14,335 nt of DNA from JBDSTZ01 sp039927975 (lineage in GTDB: Bacteria; Pseudomonadota; Gammaproteobacteria; Burkholderiales; Burkholderiaceae_D), in assembly GCA_039927975.1 (NCBI GenBank), contig JBDSTZ010000451.1, positions 1 to 14,335 of the forward strand, read 5' to 3'. Below the pieces are notes generated by a model, which was not told where the DNA came from, ran no database searches, and saw nothing but the letters and a program-made list of their open reading frames with translations. Positions 6,513 to 14,251 of this stretch are shown here, piece by piece; positions within the stretch are counted from its first letter, which is position 1, and each line of letters begins with the position of its first letter. A program made the position numbers and the translations under genes.

Positions 6513-9002
6513 TTACTTGCACAGGTCGCCGGTCACGGCCGGTACGGCCAAGGGATTTGCCGGGCTGAAGCCAAAGCCCAAGGACACGGTTTGCCCCGGA
6601 CCGATGTAGTGGTTCCAGCCGCCGCCGTCGGTGCCCGTGTAGTTCGGCGCGGGGCCGGTCACGAAGCCGTTGTAGATCGTGTCTCCCACCTTCGTGTCGT
6701 CGGCGTAGCTCCAGTGCACCGTCCAAGCGTTGATGCCCTCGCCGCTCGTGTTGGTGACGCTCACCACGGCAAAATTGCCGCCGTACACCGTGTACTTGCA
6801 TTCGGCGGGCTTGGGCGGCGCCACATACACTTGCGGCACCACCACCACGTCGCCGGCCGGATCAATCTTGCCGAAGGCGATGCCGCGGCCGTTGGTGGTC
6901 ATGTAGACCGTGCAGTAGTTGCTCATGTCGCCGTTCACCCAGCTACCCTGCGCGCCATACTGGTGCGCGTCGTCGTTGACGCGGACCCAGCTCGCGCCCT
7001 GGTCTGTCGAGCGCAGCAGGCCGCGCACGGTGCCCACCTTGCCCCACATGTACAGGGTCGGATAAGCGGCCGCCGGCGCTTGCTTGCCCAGGCCCACCCC
7101 GCCGCAGGAAGCGATGCCGTCGATGCGGGTGAAGCTCGCCCCCGAATCGGTCGAATGGCTCAGACCGATCTGGCCCAGGCATGCCCACAGGTCGCCCTCG
7201 CGGCCGGGCGTGGCGCGCAGGAAGGTCGAGCCGCCGCCGGCCAGCTGGGCCATCGGGTTGAACGAGACACCGCCATCGCTGCTCAGCATCACTTTGCCGG
7301 TGGCGCTGTCGTAGACGTAGAACTTGCTCGGGTTGACCGGGTCGGCCACCGGACGCGCATTCTTCACGGCCAGACCGGTCGCCGGCGTCCAGCTGCTGCC
7401 CAAGTCGGTCGAGCGGTAGGTGGTGCTCGAATTGTCCGGAGTGTGCAGCAGCGCGAAACCGTCGGCCGACAGGGCCAGGTTGCCTCCCCAGCCATTCATG
7501 GACGCCGCTTTGGTCCAGCTTGTCCCGCCGTCGGCCGAGGTGTAGATGGCATTTCCCGCCCGTGCCATCACCTGCTGGGCCTGGGGAGCGATCGCCAAGC
7601 CAGGCGTGGTGCCCATCGACGGGCTGTGGCGCACGCCGTACTGGTCCGGCGCGGCGTTGATGAAGCCGTCGAAGTCGCCGATGGCCGACACCAGCGCGCC
7701 GTTCTGGACGGTTTCGGCGGTATAGGAGCCGGTCTCTTCCATTCCGTGCACGTCGAACTTCCAGCTGGTCTTGGGGGCGTCGATATCGCTCGTCTTGAAC
7801 AGGCCGTTGCCCGACACCACCCACACGCTCTTGGGATCGAAGGGGTCGAACTCGATCGCGCCGGCCCACTGGATCATCGAGGTCCTGGCCCATTCGGCGC
7901 CGTTCGGATCGATCGACATGCCACGGTCCACCACGTCGGCCCAGGTGCGGCCGGCGTCGTAGGAAGTGTAGATGCGATCGCCGTAGGTGTTACCGGTTGG
8001 CAGCTGTTGTTGGGTCCAATACTGGTTGGCGGTCGACACCACCAGGTGCTTGGGATTGCTCGCGTCGACGCTGACGCCGCCGAACGGGTGGGTGCGGCCG
8101 AACGGGGTGACATTGGTCCAGACGCCGCCGACGGTGTTGTACTCCCAGACCGCGCCGGTGCTCATCGGCTCGCTGTCGGACTGCCAGTGCGGTCCGGCGC
8201 CGTTGGCGTACGTGAAATACAGGCGGCCCTTGGAGGTGATGGCCGCGCGCTGCGGCATCAAGCTCGCCGGCGCGCCCGCGACCGGGGCGAAGGTGGCGCC
8301 GCCGTCCTTGCTGAGATACAGGTTCGGGCCCACCGAGCCGTAGCGCGATACGCCGACATAGATGCGCTTGGCGGTGCCGTTGCTGACGCTGGCCGGATCG
8401 AGCAGCACGAAGCTGATGCCGTTGCCGTTGGGCGTCTCGCCCACATTCAGACCGTCCAGGTGGCTCCAGGTGGCGCCGGAATCGACACTCTTGAACAGGC
8501 CGTTGTGGCGGGTGCCGACGAACAGCACATTGCCCGAAGCCGGATCGACCTGCAGTTTTTCGCCATTCGAGCGGCCCATGCCGTTGCCGTGCGCCTTGAA
8601 CTGGGCGCTCACGTCGATCACCTCGACATGTTTGCCGTAGTCGGTCGAGCGCAGGATGGCGGTCTTGCCGTTGCTGAAGTACTCGGTACCCGCCAGCATA
8701 TACACGTTGGCGGCGTTTTTGGGGTCCACGGCCAGCGACTCCACGCCCATCAGACCGGTGTCGCTTTCGCTCACCCAGTCGGTCAGCGCGATCCAGCGCC
8801 CGGCCCGGGCGTCGTAACGATAGGCGCCGCCGACATCGGTGCGCGCATATACCACGCCGCGCTCGCTCTTGCTGGTGATAATGCCGCTGACGAAACCGCC
8901 GCCGCCCATCGCCACATTATCCCAGTGATAATTCTCCGCCGTGGCGCAGGTCGCCATGAGCAAGCCCGTCGTCAAGCAGGCCACCATTTTCTTTAATCGC
9001 AT
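6513..9002 (-). CDS. GH74 xyloglucanase with C-terminal CBM2
   Basis: The 829-residue secreted enzyme has a signal peptide (1 to about 22, ending ATA). A tandem beta-propeller GH74 module (about 24-720) follows, rich in the repeat signature of the family (RSTDYGKH, SVDSGATW, SKDGGATF, SYDAGRTW, SADGGTSW, SSDGGVSF, STDSGASF, STDQGASW). Both catalytic aspartates are in their usual motifs: Asp56 in YARTDVGGAYRYD and Asp443 in VSAIGDFDGF. A proline-rich linker (about 722-733) leads to a CBM2-type cellulose-binding module at 735-829, with Cys near both ends (735, 828) and Trp in NAWTVHW and GWNHYIGPGQ. The enzyme hydrolyses the beta-1,4-glucan backbone of xyloglucan in the family; endo or exo action cannot be decided by eye. 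ATG 9002 has GGGGGA six bases before it. The PEP-CTERM gene follows. Confidence 0.93.
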   Translation of the reverse strand: MRLKKMVACLTTGLLMATCATAENYHWDNVAMGGGGFVSGIITSKSERGVVYARTDVGGAYRYDARAGRWIALTDWVSESDTGLMGVESLAVDPKNAANVYMLAGTEYFSNGKTAILRSTDYGKHVEVIDVSAQFKAHGNGMGRSNGEKLQVDPASGNVLFVGTRHNGLFKSVDSGATWSHLDGLNVGETPNGNGISFVLLDPASVSNGTAKRIYVGVSRYGSVGPNLYLSKDGGATFAPVAGAPASLMPQRAAITSKGRLYFTYANGAGPHWQSDSEPMSTGAVWEYNTVGGVWTNVTPFGRTHPFGGVSVDASNPKHLVVSTANQYWTQQQLPTGNTYGDRIYTSYDAGRTWADVVDRGMSIDPNGAEWARTSMIQWAGAIEFDPFDPKSVWVVSGNGLFKTSDIDAPKTSWKFDVHGMEETGSYTAETVQNGALVSAIGDFDGFINAAPDQYGVRHSPSMGTTPGLAIAPQAQQVMARAGNAIYTSADGGTSWTKAASMNGWGGNLALSADGFALLHTPDNSSTTYRSTDLGSSWTPATGLAVKNARPVADPVNPSKFYVYDSATGKVMLSSDGGVSFNPMAQLAGGGSTFLRATPGREGDLWACLGQIGLSHSTDSGASFTRIDGIASCGGVGLGKQAPAAAYPTLYMWGKVGTVRGLLRSTDQGASWVRVNDDAHQYGAQGSWVNGDMSNYCTVYMTTNGRGIAFGKIDPAGDVVVVPQVYVAPPKPAECKYTVYGGNFAVVSVTNTSGEGINAWTVHWSYADDTKVGDTIYNGFVTGPAPNYTGTDGGGWNHYIGPGQTVSLGFGFSPANPLAVPAVTGDLCK

Positions 9003-9116
9003 TACTGTCCCCCGTCTATTTCTATTTTTTATTTAAATTACCAAGCCACTACCTTCGAGGGCTGGCGAGTTTTACATCGACTTCATCAACTTTGATTTTT
9101 AAATATGACGAACCTT

Positions 9117-9155
9117 TTACTGCCTGACTATCGTGGGAAGCGCTGGCGTTTTCAT
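9117..9155 (-). CDS. 12-residue leader-type ORF upstream of the GH74 gene
   Basis: The frame MKTPALPTIVRQ starts at ATG 9155 behind AGGAGG with a six-base spacer, close to an ideal ribosome site, and stops at TAA 9117. It lies 115 bases before the GH74 start in the same direction. It may be a leader peptide, or the first codons of a gene that was broken. No attenuator hairpin is obvious after it. Confidence 0.3.
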   Translation of the reverse strand: MKTPALPTIVRQ

Positions 9156-9228
9156 TTTCATCCTCCTGCGAACACTGGCGCGCAAATCGGTTCCGATACC
9201 AGCATCCAAGCGCCCGATCAGTACTTAT

Positions 9229-9266
9229 CTTTTTGACCGGCTCACATTAAATTTCCGTCAAAAAAG
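9229..9266. repeat. inverted repeat with TTTTTGAC / GTCAAAAA arms
   Basis: CTTTTTGACCGG (9229-9240) and CCGTCAAAAAAG (9255-9266) are inverted copies with one bulged base and a 14-base AT-rich centre. The T-run comes before the stem and the A-run after it, the reverse of an intrinsic terminator, so an operator pair is more likely than a terminator. Confidence 0.35.
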
Positions 9267-9721
9267 CGGTCAGCGCCGGTCGCATCAAAGGCAGCGCATG
9301 CTCAACAGCCCAACCGCTTTGTCGTCATCTTGCGTCGGCAATCCGAGCGCTGGCGGAACCTTGCCCACGTATGAAGCTTAGGTCGCCCACCATGAGCAAG
9401 GCTATCGCCGGCGAGCGAATTTCTTGCAAACCGCAGAAATTGCAAGCAAAGTCAGCCCCAGTGAAAACCCGCGTGGCGCATAAAGCACGGTCTGGCGGGC
9501 CCGAGCGAGCAGAAGAAGCCGCCACGCAACGGTCGAAACGTCGCGCAGGCGTGGATCGGCCCCGGAATTGGGCACCGGCGAAGCGTGCGATGGCGAGAGC
9601 GCCCCGCTGCGCCAGGGGGGCGCGGGCGATGTCGGCGGTTCAGCCGGGGTGTCGAGGATGGGTGGAGAGGATGGGCGGGATCAGCCGCAGCGCCGCGATC
9701 GCGCCGGCTCGGAGCGGGTGC

Positions 9722-9773
9722 CCGGGATCAGACGGTTCAGGCGAGGACTCCGGGATGAGACGGTTCAGGCGAG
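9722..9773. repeat. 24-base direct repeat spanning the end of the AraC gene
   Basis: Two 24-base units at 9722-9745 and 9750-9773 differ at one base (C9729 against G9757) and are separated by GACT. The second contains the AraC-gene stop codon. It looks like a short tandem duplication of the gene end. I find no third copy nearby. Confidence 0.8.
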
Positions 9774-10958
9774 CGGTTCCGGCGGCGCGCCGTCGGCGGG
9801 CTGCTCTTGCTGGCGCTGCTGGGGCGCCAGCGTGCGGAATGCTTTCGGCGTGCAGCCGTATTCTTCCTTGAACAGCTTGTTGAAATAAGGGACATTCGAA
9901 TAGCCGACCAAATACGCGATTTCCGACACGGCGGCGTTGTTTTTTTCAATCAGCAGCCGGGACGCCTCGGTGAGCCGCAGTTTATTCAGGTAACTGGTGA
10001 ATGTCATGCCCAGTTCCGATTTCAGCACTTCATTGATTTTATAGCGGTTCGCGCCGGTCCCTTCCACCACGGCTTCCAGGTCCAGGTCGGGATCGGTATA
10101 AGCGCCGGCGATATACCGCAAGATCGAGGCCTTCTCCTTGTCCTTGTACGGTTCCAGGGTGAGTTGGCGATAAGCCACCAGGGGCAGATCGATTTTCATT
10201 TTTGAATCCACGCTGGCCAGCAGCGCGCGCGAATGGGCCAGAAAAAACCAGACACCGAACGCGACCCAGCTACCCAGGATAATCGCCGCCAACGCGGCAA
10301 TATAGCGGTAATCGCGGCCATGCAATGCCATTTCGCTGATTTCAATATAGCCATCGACATTGCGCGGCGTGGCACTGCTGGTGCTGAACATGATTTTCCC
10401 AACCTTGTCCAGCTTATAACCCTGACCCGCCAAGTCCAGCTTCATCGCGGGAAACCACCATTCCGGGATCACCAGCCGGGCCAGGTCGAGCGTGACTGGC
10501 ATGCCTTGTTCGTTACACGAAAAGTAAGTCCGGGGCGGACGGTAGGACTCGAAATTTCCCGGCTTGGAGACTTTTTCATCGAAGACGGACAGCTCGAAGG
10601 TTATCGCGGTGGCCGGTGAGCATTTCGCAACAAAGGTAATGGTGCGGAACTTCGACCAATCCTCCTGCAGCAGCCCCTCCTTGTTGTCCCTGAGCTTCAA
10701 GTCGCCGGCGGCGATCGGATACGCGGCCACATCTTTCAGCTTGAAGTCGAAGCGCAGCCGGTCGCGCGAGGTGTCGTACAAACGCACCGACGAGCTTCCA
10801 TCGGAATAGGTTCCGAAGCGCCAGTGGGAGCTGCCTTGTTGCGCCGGCAACAGCGTCTGTGTCGGATAAGTTCGGTAGACAAAAAAAACCGCCAGCAGCG
10901 CGTCCAACACGAGCACCAAAATCAGCGCCAGCAGCGTCTTTTTATAGAACTCTTGCAT
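9765..10958 (-). CDS. membrane-anchored AraC-type regulator with periplasmic sensor domain
   Basis: The 397-residue protein combines a sensor and a DNA-binding domain in one chain. TM1 is at about 9-29 (LLALILVLVLDALLAVFFVY). A periplasmic region of about 185 residues follows (30-217), with beta-rich text such as HWRFGTYSDGSSSVRLYD and LRFDFKLKDVA that recalls jelly-roll carbohydrate-binding folds, and two Cys (113, 148) that could pair. TM2 is at about 219-241 (IAALAAIILGSWVAFGVWFF). An AraC-type double HTH occupies about 280-378, including VSEIAYLVGYSNVPYFNKLFKEEYGCTPKAFR. A Pro/Gln-rich tail ends the protein. The likely role is direct signalling of an extracytoplasmic ligand to promoters of this locus; the ligand is unknown. 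Start ATG 10958 lacks a good ribosome site; a GTG at 10994 is the alternative. Its apparent promoter lies in a transposase remnant. Confidence 0.85.
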   Translation of the reverse strand: MQEFYKKTLLALILVLVLDALLAVFFVYRTYPTQTLLPAQQGSSHWRFGTYSDGSSSVRLYDTSRDRLRFDFKLKDVAAYPIAAGDLKLRDNKEGLLQEDWSKFRTITFVAKCSPATAITFELSVFDEKVSKPGNFESYRPPRTYFSCNEQGMPVTLDLARLVIPEWWFPAMKLDLAGQGYKLDKVGKIMFSTSSATPRNVDGYIEISEMALHGRDYRYIAALAAIILGSWVAFGVWFFLAHSRALLASVDSKMKIDLPLVAYRQLTLEPYKDKEKASILRYIAGAYTDPDLDLEAVVEGTGANRYKINEVLKSELGMTFTSYLNKLRLTEASRLLIEKNNAAVSEIAYLVGYSNVPYFNKLFKEEYGCTPKAFRTLAPQQRQQEQPADGAPPEPLA

Positions 10959-11010
10959 ATTATCGGTAGGTATCGAACTGTCTCGGCGCCGCACGTATTG
11001 ACGAGTGCGG

Positions 11011-11146
11011 TAGCTGTATCATAACAGGGACAAGGCGGGTGGCATAATCGATGGCGACGAACAAAGCCGCGCCGCCATGTTTGGTGCGGCATGCGCAGCA
11101 GGTGTTTGATGTCGACGAGGACGAAGCTGGCGCTTGATGTTTGAAA
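11011..11146 (-). pseudogene. frameshifted IS481-type transposase fragment
   Basis: Two adjoining minus-strand frames give pieces of a DDE transposase core. Bases about 11078-11146 encode a segment with FVLVDIKHLLRMPHQT, and 11011-11070 in another frame encode AALFVAIDYATRLVPVMIQ. Joined, they match the integrase-core pattern of IS481 transposases (h-V-D-x-K-x-L ... R-Y-L-F-V-A-I-D-R-A-T-R), with the first catalytic Asp present. The N-terminal part, the rest of the core and the inverted repeats are missing or too degraded to see, so it is dead. The rest of the 389-base gap between the GH51 stop (11348) and the AraC start holds GC-rich sequence with no gene and no clear terminator. Confidence 0.65.
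11018..11026 (-). promoter_or_regulatory. extended -10 promoter for the membrane AraC gene
   Basis: On the minus strand TGTTATGAT gives TG, one base, then TATGAT, a strong extended -10 element. The start of transcription would be near 11011, leaving about 53 bases before ATG 10958. No good -35 box is seen, as is common for extended -10 promoters. The element lies in the coding sequence of the broken transposase. Confidence 0.5.
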
Positions 11147-11347
11147 GTCCGCGGGGGCGGCCGGCGCGGGCCAGGGCCAGTGCGGCAGTGCTCGCCGGAG
11201 CTGCCACCTGGCCAGCAGCCATTTCTCAAGCGCCGGCACGCGGCGCTGGCGCGCTGTGACGCGACCGCGTGGCCGCTTGACCAACGGCGCGCAGATCTCC
11301 GCCACGACACCCAATGCGTCCCGTGGCGGAATCGCCCTGCCCGCGCG

Positions 11348-13393
11348 CTACTTGGTCGACAGCACCAGCACGGTCACCGAATACGGCGCGAAGCTGTAGC
11401 TGAACTGCTTGCCAAGACCGCTCGCCTTGCTCGTCACCGGCACCACCTTGGTCGGCTCGGTGATGGTGTTGGTGTCTTCCTTCTTCGCCGAGGCGAGCAC
11501 GATCGCCTTGCCCTCGGCAGCCACCCTGGCGGCGCCGGCCAGGTCGACCCGCACCGTCTGCGCCGTGCCGATCGCGTTGACGACCTTCAGGTAGATCTCG
11601 CCGCGCTGGTCCGACTTCGTGGCCGAGAAGAACATGGTCGGCACCTCCTTGGCCGGCGGCAGCAGCTGCGGCGTCTCCTTCTCCGCCGGTTTCTGCCAGG
11701 TTTGCGTAGTCACCTTCTCGGCCACCAGCGGCAGCGACACGTTGCCGAGATAATTGCTGAACATCTTCTGCGCGTGGTACGACGGCGAGCCATAGCTGTT
11801 CTGCACGTCGTAGCCGATCAGATTCGATTGCCACTGCATGCCGCCCGGATTCACATTGACCAGCAGCGGCGCGTAGCAGGACATCTCGACAACGTCCGCA
11901 TTGCGCTCCATGCCGGCCAGGAAGGCCGCGTCGGCCAGCGCGGAGTGCAGGTTGGTGGTCGGCTCGCCCTCGCGCGCGGCCCATTCGCCGACGAACACCT
12001 TCGGCCCGCCGCGCTTGTAACGGTCGTAGCGCGCCGCGTCGTTCATCATCTCCAGCGGGCTGTAGTAGTAATGCTCGTCGAGCAGGTCGGGCACCCGGCT
12101 GCTCAGGGTCTGCTGCTGGCTCAGCCAGTCACCACCGCCGACGGTGGAAATCAGTTTGAGCTGTGGATACTTCGCCTTGATGGCGTCATGGAACTGGGTG
12201 TAGCGGGCGTCGTAGGTCTTCTTCTTCTCGAAGCCGTCCTCGTTGCCGATCTCGACGTAGCGCAGCTTGAACGGCGCCGGATGGCCATCCTTGGCGCGCC
12301 GCGCGCCCCACTTCGTGCTGACGTCGCCGGTCACGTATTCGATCTCGTCGAGCGCTTCCTGGACGAAGGGCTGCAACGCCGCGCCGGCCGGAACGGTTTC
12401 GCCGTTGAGCGCGTAGCCGGCGAACACCGCCAGCAAGGGCTCGGCCTTCATATCCTCGCACCACTCGAGAAATTCGAGCAGGCCCATGCCGTCGGACGAA
12501 CGGTAGCCCCAGGTGCCGGGATGGCCGGGACGCTGGTCGATCGGGCCGAGCGTTTCCTTCCACTGGTAGCGGGTCGCCACCGTGATGCCTTCGAGGAAAT
12601 TCCCGCCCGGGAAGCGCAGGAAAGCCGGCTTCATGTCGACCATCTTCTGCATCAGGTCGACCCGGTTGCCGTTCGGCCGGTCCTTGTAGGTGGGCGGGAA
12701 CAGCGAGACCTGGTTGAACCACAAGGTGCCCGGGCTTTCGGTGGCGATCACCAGGCGCGCGTCGGCGGTCGGCTTCACATTCGCGCCGGTGGTCAGGGTG
12801 ACGCTGTAGCGCTTCCATTCGCCGTTGATGCGGCCGCCTTCGGCCTGCGCGTACAGGGTCTTGCCGTCGCCGCCCTCGATGCTGACGCTCAGCGGCACAC
12901 CGCCGGCGCCTGCGGTCCTGGCGTAGAAGCTGGCGCGGTAGCGGGTGTTCGGCTTGACCGGAATGCCCCAGTAGCCGGGATTCGCGATGCCGACCCGGTG
13001 GCCGTGCGAGGCGCGCGCGGCGTCGAGTCGCAGGCTGGTGGTCAGGGCGGTGCCGGCGACCGGGTAGCGCTTGTCGAGCACGATCCCGGCGTTGGCGCCG
13101 GCGTCCTGCACCACCGACCAGTGCAGCGGCCACGTGTCGTCGTCCTTGAAGGCGCGGTTGCGCACCAGTTCAGCGTACAGGCCGCCATCGTAGGAGAAGT
13201 TGATCTCCTCGGTCATCAGGCCGTACAAGGTCGGGCTGACGGGAATGCCGGGCTTCGAGAGGTCGATCGTAACGGCCGTCTGCGCCATCGCCAGCGGCGC
13301 GATCAGGGCCAGCAGCGACAGCAGGCGCGGGGCGCGCATGCGGCGTTGCGCGATCGGCATGGCGGCGCTGCGCGCGGGGATGTTCGGGTTCAT
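11348..13393 (-). CDS. secreted GH51 alpha-L-arabinofuranosidase
   Basis: The 681-residue enzyme removes alpha-L-arabinofuranosyl side groups from arabinoxylan, arabinan or arabinosylated xyloglucan in this family. A signal peptide ends at about residue 37 (LLSLLALIAPLAMA). The mature chain opens with VSPTLYGLMTEEINFSYDGGLYAELV, typical of long secreted GH51 members. A carbohydrate-binding-like beta-sandwich is inserted at about 90-235 (YWGIPVKPNTRYRASFYAR, GTLWFNQVSLFPPTY). The (beta/alpha)8 barrel follows from PAFLRFPGGNFLEG, with acid/base Glu385 in RYVEIGNED and nucleophile Glu470 in KVFVGEWAAREG, then a C-terminal beta domain. ATG 13393 is the probable start, with only weak AAGG upstream; in-frame ATGs at 13360 and 13339 would also leave a signal peptide. 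It is separated from the AraC gene by the transposase remnant, so it is probably transcribed alone. Confidence 0.92.
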   Translation of the reverse strand: MNPNIPARSAAMPIAQRRMRAPRLLSLLALIAPLAMAQTAVTIDLSKPGIPVSPTLYGLMTEEINFSYDGGLYAELVRNRAFKDDDTWPLHWSVVQDAGANAGIVLDKRYPVAGTALTTSLRLDAARASHGHRVGIANPGYWGIPVKPNTRYRASFYARTAGAGGVPLSVSIEGGDGKTLYAQAEGGRINGEWKRYSVTLTTGANVKPTADARLVIATESPGTLWFNQVSLFPPTYKDRPNGNRVDLMQKMVDMKPAFLRFPGGNFLEGITVATRYQWKETLGPIDQRPGHPGTWGYRSSDGMGLLEFLEWCEDMKAEPLLAVFAGYALNGETVPAGAALQPFVQEALDEIEYVTGDVSTKWGARRAKDGHPAPFKLRYVEIGNEDGFEKKKTYDARYTQFHDAIKAKYPQLKLISTVGGGDWLSQQQTLSSRVPDLLDEHYYYSPLEMMNDAARYDRYKRGGPKVFVGEWAAREGEPTTNLHSALADAAFLAGMERNADVVEMSCYAPLLVNVNPGGMQWQSNLIGYDVQNSYGSPSYHAQKMFSNYLGNVSLPLVAEKVTTQTWQKPAEKETPQLLPPAKEVPTMFFSATKSDQRGEIYLKVVNAIGTAQTVRVDLAGAARVAAEGKAIVLASAKKEDTNTITEPTKVVPVTSKASGLGKQFSYSFAPYSVTVLVLSTK

Positions 13394-14098
13394 GGGGGCA
13401 TGGCCTTATAGTGGAGCTGCGCTGACATGGCGCATTGTATAGAACGTTCGCGGCAATTTTGCGACGAGCGGCGGCAGCAACCGGGGGGGCCGGGGCACTG
13501 GCGGTCGAGCCGCCTGCTCCGCCAGCGCCAAGGGCCCATGCCGACAAGGGCGCGCATCGGATGGATGAGATGTCACATGAATGGTGTCCAAAAGCTAACT
13601 CCGCATTCTGCGCACTCCCCGTGTGCGTCGCAATTCTCAAAATCACCAATGTAGAGAGTAATTTTCGGTAGGCGAGGCGAACATTTTCTTCAGGCGCCAA
13701 TTCGATAGCACTGGCCGCTTGCGCTCATGCGGCGGCAAACACGCCGGTCGAGTAGATGCAGGGCCACTACACCGAGCGTTTCATGAAACCGGGCGACCTG
13801 ACTGTGGGTCCGCCGCTGGTTTTTTTGCTTGCTGCCTTCCTGCCCCCCCCTCCTGCCGGGACGACGGCGGCCACCGATTGCGCTACACCGAGTGCATCAA
13901 ATTCGAGTAAGGGAGCTGAACATGGGTTCCGCAAGCAATATCGGGCAGCGCCTGCCGAAAAATCGTAGCAAAGGTCGACCGGAACGACGGGCGCTCGTCG
14001 TGGCCGAGGTCCGCGCAACGGAACAGTTTCGTCATCTGACCTCTTGACGGCGGATCTCCTAGAGCATGGCCATGCAGGCTGAATTCTTGTTTGGCGGG
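13394..14098. other. 705-base region upstream of GH51 without a confident gene
   Basis: Nearest GH51, a minus-strand TACAAT (13434-13439) could be a -10 box about 35 bases before the start codon, but no good -35 accompanies it. The palindrome GAACGTTC is at 13442-13449. Bases 13580-13700 are locally AT-richer and hold no ORF with family features. A T7 run (13819-13825) and a C8 run (13843-13850) lie close together. A small plus-strand ORF with a ribosome site is at 13922-14047. GCATGGCCATGC, a 12-base perfect palindrome, is at 14064-14075. Together with the gene fragments to its right this looks like a rearranged, decaying stretch. Confidence 0.55.
13922..14047 (+). CDS. hypothetical 41-residue basic ORF
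   Basis: ATG 13922 follows AAGGGAG with a seven-base spacer. The peptide begins MGSASNIGQRLPKNRSKGR and is strongly basic, then ends in ATEQFRHLTS. I recognise no family. Its placement among gene fragments makes it either a small real gene or the start of a broken one. It is the only plus-strand ORF in the window with a convincing ribosome site and no gene opposite. Confidence 0.3.
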   Translation: MGSASNIGQRLPKNRSKGRPERRALVVAEVRATEQFRHLTS

Positions 14099-14251
14099 AG
14101 TCAGCGTAGCTGTGCTCGTGTTACTGCTTGCAGCCCCGGCGGCGCTGCTGGAGATCACCGCGCCCTTCAGATCGGTGTTGCCGCCCACTTTCAGCTGGAA
14201 GGCGCCATCGCCGGCGCGTATTCCACTTTGTTTCTGCACGCTGGCGTAGAG
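14099..14251 (-). pseudogene. fragment of a filamentous hemagglutinin / CdiA-type repeat
   Basis: About 51 codons read LYASVQKQSGIRAGDGAFQL, then KVGGNTDLKGAVISSS, then NTSTATLT. This is the hemagglutinin repeat of two-partner-secreted adhesins and contact-dependent inhibition proteins (pattern S-G-I-x-A-G-D-G-G-F-x-x-x-V-x-G-N-T-D-L-K-G-A-V-I). It is flanked on both sides by unrelated sequence in the same open frame and by a plus-strand fragment, and parent proteins have thousands of residues, so this is a stranded piece of a lost gene. Confidence 0.75.

Larger units (their letters stand above)
9003..9764. other. 762-base region between the membrane AraC gene and GH74 gene, no clear gene
   Basis: Bases 9003-9130 are AT-rich (runs such as ATTTTTTATTTAAATT) and must hold the GH74 promoter and leader, though I cannot fix convincing -35/-10 boxes. 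A 12-codon ORF with a strong ribosome site is at 9117-9155 and an inverted repeat at 9229-9266. On the minus strand, 9325-9525 and about 9402-9640 are open in two frames without a domain I recognise; one ends in GFSLGLTLLAISAV and KKFARRR, like a membrane tail. They may be remains of a lost gene or a dispersed repeat. The plus strand has only low-complexity Arg/Ala-rich frames. The end holds a 24-base direct repeat at the AraC stop. Confidence 0.6.

Noticed and set aside
6408..8996. An 862-codon plus-strand open frame opposite GH74
   Set aside because: Antisense to GH74 with both catalytic Asp motifs intact; the plus reading is Ala/Val/Gly/His-rich without family features.
9134..9147. A CelR-like LacI operator, TGGGAAGCGCTGGC
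   Set aside because: Only the left half matches the GGAAGCGCTTCC type; the right half departs at several bases, so it is not a convincing operator.
9229..9266. Intrinsic terminator at the TTTTTGAC / GTCAAAAA repeat
   Set aside because: The T-run precedes the stem and the A-run follows on both strands, the reverse of terminator order.
9371..9871. A 166-codon plus-strand frame in the gap before the AraC gene
   Set aside because: Arg/Ala/Gly-rich, no convincing ribosome site, and its end runs into the AraC gene on the other strand.
11141..13411. A 756-codon plus-strand open frame opposite GH51
   Set aside because: Shadow of the GH51 gene; no signal peptide or motif.
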